Below the pieces are notes generated by a model. It did not search any database. It was not told the origin of the DNA and saw only the letters and a program-made list of their open reading frames with translations. Shown in pieces: positions 35,301 to 42,716 of a stretch of 64,000 nt of DNA. The stretch's first letter is position 1. Each line of letters opens with the position of its first letter. Origin of the DNA: Oryzibacter oryziterrae (lineage in GTDB: Bacteria; Pseudomonadota; Alphaproteobacteria; Rhizobiales; Pleomorphomonadaceae); NCBI RefSeq assembly GCF_021864535.1, contig NZ_JAKJIC010000014.1, forward strand, positions 57,839-121,838. Direction: 5' to 3'. The translations under genes were made by a program, and so were the position numbers.

Positions 35301-35315
35301 TTAATAAAAGGTTAA
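35301..35315 (-). promoter_or_regulatory. CtrA-binding box upstream of rcdA
   Basis: TTAATAAAAGGTTAA is an exact TTAA-N7-TTAA match. Read toward rcdA it is TTAACCTTTTATTAA, which fits the stronger TTAAC-N6-TTAA form. It lies about 246 nt upstream of the rcdA ATG. Confidence 0.65.
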
Positions 35316-35412
35316 CAGAGGGAGGGGCCCGCGTCATCCGGATTTGAGTCGCACTTTTTGTGCAGACCAGCCGAGGCCGTGCAGACAGCGTCGGTGTCCG
35401 GGCATAAAAAAA

Positions 35413-35431
35413 GAGCCGCTAGAGGCGGCTC
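35413..35431 (-). terminator. Terminator of the DUF1192 gene
   Basis: GAGCCGC / GCGGCTC stem with a 5-nt loop. On the minus strand it is followed by TTTTTTTATG, an ideal T tract. It lies about 180 nt after the DUF1192 stop, so the message would have a long 3-prime end. Confidence 0.85.
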
Positions 35432-35521
35432 AAAAAGTTTAACAGGGAGGCGTCAAAAAGAGTGACAGGAGCCACTCAGGGATCCAAAACCTTGGATCAC
35501 CAGAGTAATAACTCAGATAGG

Positions 35522-35536
35522 TTAATCAATAGCTAA
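35522..35536 (+). promoter_or_regulatory. Near-consensus CtrA-like box
   Basis: TTAATCAATAGCTAA matches TTAA-N7-TTAA except for one base (C for T). Alone it would not be convincing, but it lies 210 nt from the exact box in the same gap. Confidence 0.3.
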
Positions 35537-35611
35537 CAATGCGGCGCATTTTGATTTGGTGGCCTGCGCTTTGTCTCGCTTCGGGTCAATTTTCATTTTC
35601 GAAACAAGCCT

Positions 35612-35800
35612 TCAGAATTTGAACAGGGCCTCGGCGGCAGATTTCGTGTTCATCTTCGAGCCCTTGAGCTCAGTCAATCTGTTAATTTCTTCTTGCAGAA
35701 GCAGGATGGTTTCATCGATCTCCTGAACGGAAAAGGCCGAGACATCGCGGCCAACTTCGTAGCTCGGCTTTTTCTTTGGGGTGTCGTCGTCAATCATCAT
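35612..35800 (-). CDS. Small DUF1192-family protein
   Basis: A 62-residue protein, too short for most searches but recognisable. It has the family pattern of an acidic/lysine-rich N-terminus (MMIDDDTPKKKPSYEVGRD), then the core SVQEIDETILLLQEEINRL, which is a short amphipathic coiled coil, and ends AAEALFKF. The start at 35800 has GGAAGG upstream; an in-frame start at 35863 would add 21 unlikely residues. Its function is unknown. It is divergent from the quinone oxidoreductase gene and lies between rcdA and trcR, the usual setting in related bacteria. Confidence 0.88.
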   Translation of the reverse strand: MMIDDDTPKKKPSYEVGRDVSAFSVQEIDETILLLQEEINRLTELKGSKMNTKSAAEALFKF

Positions 35801-36034
35801 GCTTGCTGCCTTCCGGTCGTGAGCCTGCTTGCTTGATGGGGATGGAATGGCAGTAAGTCGCAAGTGTCAAGCGAAGCGGAAAGGTGTAGGGCTTGATCCC
35901 GATATGGCACCCGGCCCGGGATCTTCCCCCTGTCCGCCGCGGGTCCAAGGCTTTCCCGGTTGGCGGAGCCAAGCCCGATCCTGCGCCTTGCCGGTTAGTC
36001 TGGGTTTTGCCTGGGGATCTGTGAGAGAGAGCTC

Positions 36035-37033
36035 ATGACCGACTTGCCGCAAACCATGACCGCGATCGAGATCAGCGCGCCGGGTGGTCCGGAGGTGTTG
36101 AAGCCCGTCCAGCGTCCGGTGCCCACGCTCGGCGCCGGCGAGGTTCTGATTGCTGTCGACGTTGCCGGCGTCAACCGCCCGGACGCGCTGCAGCGGGAGG
36201 GCGGCTATCCGCCGCCGCCGGGCGCGCCAGACATTCCCGGGCTTGAGGTGGCGGGGCGTGTGGTGGCCGTCGGGGCAGGTGTGGTGTCGCCACGCGTGGG
36301 CGACCGCGTGACGGCGCTGGTGGCCGGCGGCGGGTATGCCGAATATTGCGCGGCGCCGGCGGGCAGCTGCCTGCCCTGGCCGGAGGGCTATGACGCGACA
36401 ATGGCGGCGGCGCTGCCGGAAACCTTCTTCACCGTCTGGTCCAATGTCTTCGATCGGGCCGGCCTCAAGGCCGGCGAGAGCTTTCTCGTCCATGGCGGCA
36501 CCAGCGGCATCGGCACGACGGCGATCCAGATGGCCAAGGCCTTCGGTGCGCGGGTGTTCGCGACGGCGGGGTCGGCCGAGAAGTGCGAGGCTTGCCGCGC
36601 GCTCGGGGCGGATATCGCCATCAACTACCGCGACGAGGATTTCGTGGCGGCGGTGAAGGCGGCGACGGGCAGGAAGGGCGTCGACGTGATCCTCGACATG
36701 GTCGGTGGCGACTACGTGGAACGCAATTATGACGCGGCGGCGGCGGACGGGCGGATCGTCCAGATCGCTTTCCTCAACGGTCCCAAGGCGACGGTGAACT
36801 TCACCAAGCTGATGCTGAAGCGGCTGACCCATACGGGCTCGACGCTGAGGGCACGTGATCCGGCCTTCAAGGCGGAGATTGCCCGTGCGCTGGAAGCGAA
36901 GGTGTGGCCGTTGCTCGCCAGGGGGCAGATCAAGCCGGTGATCGAAGCGGTGCTGCCGCTCCGTGAGGCGGCCGAGGCGCATCGGCGGCTCGAGGCCGAT
37001 CATATCGGCAAGATCCTGCTGAAGGTGCACTGA
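36035..37033 (+). CDS. NAD(P)H-quinone oxidoreductase, PIG3-like zinc-free MDR
   Basis: A 332-residue medium-chain dehydrogenase/reductase of the quinone oxidoreductase/PIG3 branch. Signatures: VNRPDALQREGGYPPPPGAP (about 47-66), the nucleotide-binding FLVHGGTSGIGTTAIQMAKA (about 152-171) with Rossmann fold, and the C-terminal HIGKILLKV. The zinc-ligand set of alcohol dehydrogenases is absent, as expected. It reduces quinones or other carbonyl compounds with NADPH in the cytoplasm. GAGAGAG precedes the ATG. It lies 135 nt before trcR; in related genomes the same pair is adjacent, but a functional link is unknown. Confidence 0.92.
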   Translation: MTDLPQTMTAIEISAPGGPEVLKPVQRPVPTLGAGEVLIAVDVAGVNRPDALQREGGYPPPPGAPDIPGLEVAGRVVAVGAGVVSPRVGDRVTALVAGGGYAEYCAAPAGSCLPWPEGYDATMAAALPETFFTVWSNVFDRAGLKAGESFLVHGGTSGIGTTAIQMAKAFGARVFATAGSAEKCEACRALGADIAINYRDEDFVAAVKAATGRKGVDVILDMVGGDYVERNYDAAAADGRIVQIAFLNGPKATVNFTKLMLKRLTHTGSTLRARDPAFKAEIARALEAKVWPLLARGQIKPVIEAVLPLREAAEAHRRLEADHIGKILLKVH

Positions 37034-37168
37034 AAGGGGCGCAAACCATGCGTTCTTGAATTGCGAAGCGGCCGAAGGATCTGTATAAGGGCCTCACTCC
37101 CAAGTCATCGTGATACGAGACGGCGGGCCGCCGGCGAGAGCCGGTGGACCAATGAGAAGGATTTTATC

Positions 37169-37873
37169 ATGTCGAACGTCCCCCTGATGCCCAAGGCCAC
37201 GGCCGTCTGGCTGGTCGAGAATACGGCCCTGTCGTTCGATCAGATCGCCGCTTTCTGCAAGCTGCATCCCCTGGAAGTGAAGGCCATTGCCGACGGCGAG
37301 GCCGCGCAGGGGATCAAGGGGCTCGATCCGATCCTCACCGGCCAGCTGAGCCGCGAGGACATCACCCGCGCCGAGAAGGATGGCGGTCTTCGCCTGAAGC
37401 TGCAGGACCCGAAGGTGCGTGTGCCCGAGGCCAAGCGTCGCGGCCCGCGCTACACCCCGGTGTCGCGCCGCCAGGACCGCCCGAATGCGATCCTCTGGCT
37501 GGTGCGCAATCATCCCGAACTCAAGGACGCGCAGATCATGCGTCTGGTGGGCACCACCAAGACGACCATCGCGCAGATCCGCGACCGGACGCACTGGAAC
37601 TCGGCCAATCTGTCGCCGGCCGATCCGGTGACGCTGGGTCTGTGCTCGCAGATCGAGCTGGACATGGAAGTCGAGAAGGCCGGCAAGGCCTCGCCGGAGA
37701 AGGTGCTGGAGCAGACCCTGCTGCCGGTGGAAGAGACCACTTCGGCGGATGCTCTGGCCGGCTTCAAGTCCGGTTCGCGCCGCGAGGAAGAGGACGAGAT
37801 CGACGCGGACGCCGTGTTCGCCAAGCTCAACGCCATGACCGCGCGCAAGAGCGACGACGAAGACGACTATTGA
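37169..37873 (+). CDS. trcR: Cell-cycle transcriptional regulator TrcR (DUF1013)
   Basis: A 234-residue DUF1013 protein, now often annotated TrcR. The N-terminal half has LMPKATAVWLVENTALSFDQIAAFCKLHPLEV, a helix-turn-helix-like segment. A second one, AILWLVRNHPELKDAQIMRLVG followed by TTKTTIAQIRDRTHWN, lies near residue 105. The C-terminal part is acidic (about 195-234) with AKLNAMTAR near the end. The ATG at 37169 has AGAAGGA upstream; in-frame codons further up have no SD. The family is nearly universal in Alphaproteobacteria and linked to cell-cycle control. The closeness of rcdA fits this. Confidence 0.9.
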   Translation: MSNVPLMPKATAVWLVENTALSFDQIAAFCKLHPLEVKAIADGEAAQGIKGLDPILTGQLSREDITRAEKDGGLRLKLQDPKVRVPEAKRRGPRYTPVSRRQDRPNAILWLVRNHPELKDAQIMRLVGTTKTTIAQIRDRTHWNSANLSPADPVTLGLCSQIELDMEVEKAGKASPEKVLEQTLLPVEETTSADALAGFKSGSRREEEDEIDADAVFAKLNAMTARKSDDEDDY

Positions 37874-38005
37874 GCAAGGCGGCGATCGGCCGGATTTCGC
37901 CTTGAGGGCGTCATGCCCAGCTGGGATGCTGGGGAGAGGCGCCAGGATGGGGCTGAGGTCTGGCTGTTGCAGTCCTGAATGAATCCGAACCCATGGTTCG
38001 TATAT

Positions 38006-38035
38006 ACCCATTCCGGGTTTTCGCCCGGAATGGGT
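38006..38035 (+). terminator. Rho-independent terminator of trcR
   Basis: ACCCATTCCGGG / CCCGGAATGGGT, a perfect 12-bp stem with a 6-nt loop, followed by TTTCTCTTTT. The rest of the 445-nt gap up to the Nudix gene shows no gene or other named element. Confidence 0.95.
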
Positions 38036-38319
38036 TTTCTCTTTTCCAGACAACGGTTCTGAGGCTGCGGTCCTCGGGCCTTGGGCTGGCGGGGCAAGCC
38101 TCGGGATATTGATAGTGCCGCGGTCCGCTCGTCGGACGGAGATGCCGCGGTCACGGGGTGGTGCCATCTTCACGGCGGTATTCATGTCGGAACTGTTTTT
38201 GACCTATGTCGTTCGCATCACGTGTGGATGTCGTTACAATTATGTAGATAGCTGGCTAATTGCCTAGGGGGCAATCTATCCGGCTCCCGTTGATTGATTT
38301 TGCGAGTGGAGCGGCATGG

Positions 38320-38763
38320 ATGGCCAAGCGGGGGAAAAGACGGCAGGTGGCGGCGCTCGCCTACAGGATCACGCCGGAAGGTGTGCCTCTGTTCCTGCTG
38401 ATTTCTTCCCGTGACACGCGCCGCGCGGTGATTCCGAAGGGATGGCCCATGAAGGGGCTGAAGGATCACGAGGCGGCTGCCACCGAGGCCTTGGAAGAGG
38501 CGGGCGTGACGGGCAAGGTGGGGCGCATCTCGATCGGCAGCTATCTCTATTGGAAGCGGCTCAGCGATTGCTTTGCCTTCGTGACCGTCGACGTCTTTCC
38601 GCTGAAGGTCTCGGGGAGCGTCGAGGGGTTTCGGGAGGAAGGGCAGCGGGAGATCGGCTGGTTCAAGGCCGAGGACGCCGCCCTTCTGGTGGACGAGCCT
38701 CTCCTGGCGACGATGATCTCGCATTTTTCCAACCGGGTTGGGCGGCGGCGCAAGGCAGCTTGA
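38320..38763 (+). CDS. Nudix hydrolase
   Basis: A 147-residue Nudix protein of the small basic type (N-terminus MAKRGKRRQVAALAY). The Nudix box is recognisable at PKGWPMKGLKDHEAAATEAL followed by EEAGV, but the usual Arg of REUxEE is Thr (TEALEE). The metal-binding glutamates are kept. Such proteins often cleave diphosphoinositol polyphosphates or dinucleotide polyphosphates; the substrate is not known here. The ATG at 38320 has GGAG upstream. An in-frame start at 38260 would add 20 residues without an SD. The gene stands alone before yjjI. Confidence 0.85.
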   Translation: MAKRGKRRQVAALAYRITPEGVPLFLLISSRDTRRAVIPKGWPMKGLKDHEAAATEALEEAGVTGKVGRISIGSYLYWKRLSDCFAFVTVDVFPLKVSGSVEGFREEGQREIGWFKAEDAALLVDEPLLATMISHFSNRVGRRRKAA

Positions 38764-38795
38764 CAGGGCTTGCCAGTTCATAAGCGCAGACTTGC

Positions 38796-38809
38796 TTCAA
38801 TCTATTGAA
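38796..38809. promoter_or_regulatory. Palindrome upstream of yjjI
   Basis: TTCAAT-CT-ATTGAA, a perfect 6-bp inverted repeat with a 2-nt spacer, about 115 nt before the yjjI start. It could be an operator. It is not an FNR box in spacing or sequence. Confidence 0.35.
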
Positions 38810-38924
38810 AGATAACGTATATCTACGTATGGAACGGGTACGGACAGGGCGTGTAATCATGGAAAACCGGTGTCGGCGAGCGTAGTATTCGCTGCCGGGG
38901 ATTTTCACGTTCAGGATGCCTCCC

Positions 38925-40463
38925 ATGTCCGAAGAGATGACTGCAGTCCGCAAGATCGTGCGCGACCAGACCCTGTCCTTCAAGCAGAAGGAACATGCGC
39001 TGGCGGTGCAGGCGGAGAACATGCTGCCCTATCCGTTGCTCGACGCGGAGACGCGGGCCGCGCTGGATGCGCGCATCATCTGCGACATGTACGAGGGGCA
39101 TGCCCCCTACAAGCCGCGCTATGTGCTGCCCGACTATGCGGTGGTGCTGAGCAAGGGCTCGGCCTATCTCGAACTGCCTGTGCCGACCACGCTCGATGAA
39201 GCCATCAACACGCTGATGATCGCCTATCATCACGTGCCCTCCGTGACCGGCATGCCGGTGTTCATCGGCCACCTCGACGCGCTGCTGCTGCCCTTCTGCG
39301 ACGGCGTGTCGGACGACGAGCTCTATCGCAAGATCAAGCTGTTCTGGCGCTATCTCGACCGGGTGCTGCCAGACGCCTTCATGCATGCCAACATCGGCCC
39401 GACCGACAACCGGGTTGCCCGGACGATCCTGAAGGTGGATGCCGAACTCAAGCAGATCGCGCCGAACCTCACCTTCCTCTACGATCCCGAGGTGAGCGGG
39501 GAGGACATCCTCCGGCTCTGCACCGACAACATCATTGCCTGTTCCAAGCCGCATATCGCCAATCATCCGGTGCATGCGGCGACCTTCGACGCGCGTGGCT
39601 ATGCGATCGTCAGCTGCTACAACGCGCTGCCGCTGTGTGGCGGCGCTTCGACGCTCACCCGCATCAACCTCAAGAAGGTGGCCGAGGCAAGTGCCGATGA
39701 GGCCGATTTCCTCAATGTGCAGCTGCCGCGCTATGTCGCGCTGAACGCGCGGCTGACGCGGGCGCGGGTTGACTATCTGCACAAGCAGTCGGGCTTCTTC
39801 CAGTCGTCCTTCCTGGTGGAGGAAGGCTGGATCGAGCGTGAGCGCTTCACTGCCATGTTCGGCATCTTCGCCATGGCCGAGGCCGTGAACCACCTGCAGG
39901 CGATGGCCGGCAAGGCTGGGCGCTATGGCCATGACAGCGAAGCGAATGCGCTCGGCGCGCGCATCTCGGCGCTGCTCGCCGATCTGGTGGCGCGCGAACC
40001 GATGGACAATGTCTGGCGCGGCGCGGCCATGCTGCATTCGCAGGCTGGCATCAGCTCGGACGCTGGCGTGACGCCCGGCGTGCGCATTCCCTATGGCGAA
40101 GAGCCTGACCCGGTGAGCCATGTGCGGGCGCTGCTGCCGCATCACCAGCACTATGCCTCCGGCGTGTCGGAAATCCTGACGCTTGATGAGACGGTGCGCG
40201 GCAACCCCGAGGCCGTGTTCCAGCTGGCCAAGGGCGCGCTTGCCATGGGCTTCCGCGAGTTCACCGCCAATGTGGCCGGCAATGATCTGGTGCGCGTCAC
40301 CGGCTTCATGATCCGCCTGTCGGACGTGAAGCTCTACAACGAGGCCAAGGGCTCGCGCACCAACACCACCTCGCTGGGCGCAGAGGCGGCCGAAGTGGTC
40401 GGCATCCTCGGTCGCAAGCCGCGCGTGGTCGGGCTCGAACTGGCGGTCGGCGCCGTTGGCTGA
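38925..40463 (+). CDS. yjjI: Glycyl-radical enzyme of the YjjI family
   Basis: A 512-residue member of the YjjI group of glycyl-radical enzymes, shorter than PFL or diol-dehydratase types. The glycyl-radical loop is near the C-terminus: VRVTGFMIRLSDV, in which the Gly of RVTGF is the expected radical site. Candidate active-site Cys are in SCYNALPLCGG, around residue 235. The reaction is unknown. It works only without oxygen, so its presence suggests anaerobic or micro-aerobic metabolism. The ATG at 38925 has AGGATG 8 nt upstream; an ATG nine bases earlier is possible. It overlaps yjjW by 8 nt. Confidence 0.93.
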   Translation: MSEEMTAVRKIVRDQTLSFKQKEHALAVQAENMLPYPLLDAETRAALDARIICDMYEGHAPYKPRYVLPDYAVVLSKGSAYLELPVPTTLDEAINTLMIAYHHVPSVTGMPVFIGHLDALLLPFCDGVSDDELYRKIKLFWRYLDRVLPDAFMHANIGPTDNRVARTILKVDAELKQIAPNLTFLYDPEVSGEDILRLCTDNIIACSKPHIANHPVHAATFDARGYAIVSCYNALPLCGGASTLTRINLKKVAEASADEADFLNVQLPRYVALNARLTRARVDYLHKQSGFFQSSFLVEEGWIERERFTAMFGIFAMAEAVNHLQAMAGKAGRYGHDSEANALGARISALLADLVAREPMDNVWRGAAMLHSQAGISSDAGVTPGVRIPYGEEPDPVSHVRALLPHHQHYASGVSEILTLDETVRGNPEAVFQLAKGALAMGFREFTANVAGNDLVRVTGFMIRLSDVKLYNEAKGSRTNTTSLGAEAAEVVGILGRKPRVVGLELAVGAVG

Positions 40464-41361
40464 CGGCGACGCCCGCGGGGCGGCCGAGGCCCGCGGCGCG
40501 CTGACGGCGCAAGTCTCGAAGATCCTCACCTGGTCCGTGGTCGACGGGCCTGGAAATCGCTTCGTGCTGTTCCTGCAAGGCTGCACCTATCGCTGCCTTG
40601 CCTGCCACAACCCGCACACCATCGGCCAATGCGATCATTGCGGCGCCTGCGTGGCCACCTGTCCCTCCGGGGCGCTCAGCCTTCGCGATGGGCGGGTGGT
40701 CCATGACCCGGCGCCCTGCACGTCCTGCGACACCTGCCTCAGGACCTGTCCGATCAACGCCAATCCGATGGTGCAGACGATGACCGTCGCGGATGTGCTG
40801 GCGCGCATCCGCACGGCGCAGGCCTTCCTGACCGGCATCACCGTCTCGGGGGGAGAGGCGACGATGCAGTTGCGCTTCGTGTCGGCGCTGTTTGCCGCCC
40901 TCAAGACGTCTGGGGATCTCAGGCATCTCTCCTGCATGATTGACAGCAACGGCCATCTCGGACCGCGCGGCTGGGCTTCGGTGCTGCCGTTCACCGATGG
41001 CGTGCTGCTGGACATCAAGGCCTTCGATCCCGACCGGCATCGCCGGCTGACCGGGCGCAGCAACGAGCGCTCCATCGCTTCGGCCCGGCTGCTGGCAGCG
41101 GCGGGCAAGCTCAGCGAGCTGCGCCTCCTGATGATCCCCGGCGAGACCGACCTCGACGCGGAAATCGACGCCCTGACGCGCCTCGTACTGGACCTCTCGC
41201 CCGAAACCCGCATCCGCCTCAACGCTTTCCAGCATCACGGCGTGCGCGGCGAGGCGCGGGAATGGGCAAAGATGGAGCGCGATGGCGTCGAACGCGCAGC
41301 GGAGCGGCTGCGGGCGGCAGGGGTGAAGCACGTGGCCGTGCCGACGGTGTGGCTACCGTGA
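40456..41361 (+). CDS. yjjW: Glycyl-radical enzyme activase YjjW
   Basis: A 301-residue radical SAM activase that installs the glycyl radical on YjjI. The SAM cluster motif is CTYRCLAC, Cys-x3-Cys-x3-... in activase form with the last Cys followed by HNP, near residue 43. Two ferredoxin-type 4Fe-4S motifs follow: CDHCGACVATCP (about 57-68) and CTSCDTCLRTCP (about 83-94). GGE appears as SGGEAT and the barrel continues to the C-terminus. The start is a TTG at 40456, overlapping the yjjI stop by 8 nt; no good SD is seen, so it is probably translated by coupling. The pair forms one operon. Confidence 0.92.
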   Translation: MADGDARGAAEARGALTAQVSKILTWSVVDGPGNRFVLFLQGCTYRCLACHNPHTIGQCDHCGACVATCPSGALSLRDGRVVHDPAPCTSCDTCLRTCPINANPMVQTMTVADVLARIRTAQAFLTGITVSGGEATMQLRFVSALFAALKTSGDLRHLSCMIDSNGHLGPRGWASVLPFTDGVLLDIKAFDPDRHRRLTGRSNERSIASARLLAAAGKLSELRLLMIPGETDLDAEIDALTRLVLDLSPETRIRLNAFQHHGVRGEAREWAKMERDGVERAAERLRAAGVKHVAVPTVWLP

Positions 41362-41412
41362 GGGGGTAACCTCAGGCAAACAGTGTCAGTGCATAGATTT
41401 CCAAGGGAAATT

Positions 41413-41488
41413 TGGCACTCCCAACCGGAATCGAACCGGTGTTTTCGCCGTGAGAGGGCGACGTCCTGGGCCGCTAGACGATGGGAGC
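41413..41488 (-). tRNA. tRNA-Glu (anticodon CTC)
   Basis: The minus strand reads GCTCCCATCGTCTAGCGGCC from 41488. The anticodon stem-loop is TCGCC-CTCTCAC-GGCGA, so the anticodon is CTC (Glu). The T arm is CCGG-TTCGATT-CCGG, and the 3-prime CCA is encoded (41413-41415). Acceptor and D arms close normally, with a G-T pair at the acceptor base. Confidence 0.97.
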
Positions 41489-41604
41489 GCAGCGGTGAGC
41501 GGGGATATATCGTTCCGGTTCGGGAAGTGCAAGCGCATTTTCGCAAACCGGCTACGCTTTTCTTGAAGCTTGCCTCGGCGGCGCTTCCGGCCCATAGTCG
41601 TTGC

Positions 41605-41705
41605 CGTTCCGAGGGGTGTCTTCTGCAGGAAGACTGAGATGATCCGGGTGGCCGGATCGAACTCTTCGAACCTGACCCGGGTCATGCCGGCGTAGGGACG
41701 GAACG
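41605..41705 (+). promoter_or_regulatory. TPP riboswitch (THI element)
   Basis: The typical core is visible: P1 CGTTCC (41605-41610) with GGAACG (41700-41705), then GGGGTG, CTGAGATG, and the ACCTGACCCGGGTCATGCCG block ending CGTAGGGA. It precedes thiX, so thiamine pyrophosphate should repress the thiXY transcript. Confidence 0.95.
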
Positions 41706-41713
41706 AGTTGGAT

Positions 41714-41732
41714 GGCCCGGGGAGACCGGGCC
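41714..41732 (+). terminator. Expression-platform hairpin after the TPP aptamer
   Basis: GGCCCGG-GGAGA-CCGGGCC, a perfect 7-bp stem. Its loop contains GGAGA. No T run follows, so it is more likely Rho-linked or part of an anti-anti structure than a classic terminator. Confidence 0.5.
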
Positions 41733-41826
41733 GATCCTGCCTGATCCTTCACAAGCGCCGCTGTTCGACCCTTACGACGCCCTGCCGGTGACGATGTCAT
41801 TGCGCCGGGAGATCCGAGGATTGGCG

Positions 41827-42672
41827 ATGCGCGAGTTGGACGGCGACAGCTTGGGTGGAGCGGCGGATGCCGGGGCTGGCGTCGCGTTGGCGGCGGCCTC
41901 GCAGCGGCGATCCGGGCGCGCGTGGCTTGCCAATCTGCCGGTACAGTTTTCCCTGGCCTTTCTGATCGTGCTTGCCCTGTGGCAGGCGGGCGTGATGGTG
42001 CTGGATGTGCCGGTCTTCATGCTGCCGCCACCGTCCGACGTGCTGATCGCCTTCCGCGACTATGGCGACCGGTTGCTGGCGGAGGCCGCCATCACTCTGT
42101 TCGAGACGCTGCTGGGGCTGATCGCCGGCGTGGCGCTCGGCATTGCCACGGGACTTGCCGTTTCGCTGTCGCCGCTGATGGCGCGGCTCCTGTCGCCGCT
42201 GCTGGTGGTGAGCCAGTCGCTGCCGGTGTTCGCGCTGGCGCCGCTCCTGGTGCTGTGGCTCGGCTTCGGGCTGAGCTCCAAGATCGTGATGACCTCGCTG
42301 GTGATCTATTTCCCGGTGGCGTCCAGCTTTGCCGACGGGCTCAATCGCACCGAGCCCGGTCTCATGGACCTCGGGCGCCTGATGAAGGCGCGGCGGTTCG
42401 ATTTGCTGCGGCTGATCCGGGTGCCGGCGGCGCTGCCGGCACTGGTGACGGGCATCCGCGTTGCCGCCGTCTATGCGCCGATCGGTGCGGTGATCGGCGA
42501 ATGGGTGGGGGCCTCGCATGGCCTCGGCCTCCTCATGGTGCAGGCCAATGCGCGCATGCAGACGGCGCTGTTGTTTGCGGCGCTGACCGTGCTGGCGGTG
42601 GCCACCATCGCCCTCAAGATCCTGGTCGATCGCCTGACCGCGCGCCTCATCCCCTGGGTCGAGACGACCTGA
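41827..42672 (+). CDS. thiX: Thiamine-precursor ABC transporter permease ThiX
   Basis: A 281-residue permease of the NitT/TauT/ThiX type with about six membrane helices. The EAA loop has DLGRLMKARRFDLLRLIRVPAALP. A TPP riboswitch directly upstream and thiY directly downstream make uptake of a thiamine precursor (pyrimidine, HMP or formylaminopyrimidine) the likely job. The ATG at 41827 has GAGG upstream; an in-frame GTG at 41788 would extend it by 13 residues. No ATPase gene (thiZ) is in the operon or nearby: a tRNA lies upstream and a peroxiredoxin downstream. Confidence 0.88.
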   Translation: MRELDGDSLGGAADAGAGVALAAASQRRSGRAWLANLPVQFSLAFLIVLALWQAGVMVLDVPVFMLPPPSDVLIAFRDYGDRLLAEAAITLFETLLGLIAGVALGIATGLAVSLSPLMARLLSPLLVVSQSLPVFALAPLLVLWLGFGLSSKIVMTSLVIYFPVASSFADGLNRTEPGLMDLGRLMKARRFDLLRLIRVPAALPALVTGIRVAAVYAPIGAVIGEWVGASHGLGLLMVQANARMQTALLFAALTVLAVATIALKILVDRLTARLIPWVETT

Positions 42673-42716
42673 GACAGAACACAAAGACACCCGATATGAA
42701 CTTAGGAAGGAAGCCC

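Larger units (their letters stand above)
35056..35611. other. Regulatory gap between rcdA and the DUF1192 gene
   Basis: About 555 nt without a gene, AT-richer than the flanks. It holds an exact CtrA box (35301-35315), a near match (35522-35536), a GANTC site (GAGTC at about 35347) of the kind methylated by CcrM, and the terminator of the upstream minus-strand gene (35413-35431). Confidence 0.6.

Noticed and set aside
34225..35304. A 359-residue open frame over rpmE and rcdA on the plus strand
   Set aside because: It runs across rpmE, its terminator and antisense to rcdA, is Gly/Ala/Arg-rich and has no SD.
38796..38809. An FNR box before yjjI
   Set aside because: FNR sites are TTGAT-N4-ATCAA. 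This palindrome has the opposite half-site sequence and a 2-nt spacer.
41922..42716. A frame that would fuse thiY to an upstream 265-residue segment
   Set aside because: The upstream part lies out of frame inside thiX; the thiY SD and signal peptide at 42717 are clear.
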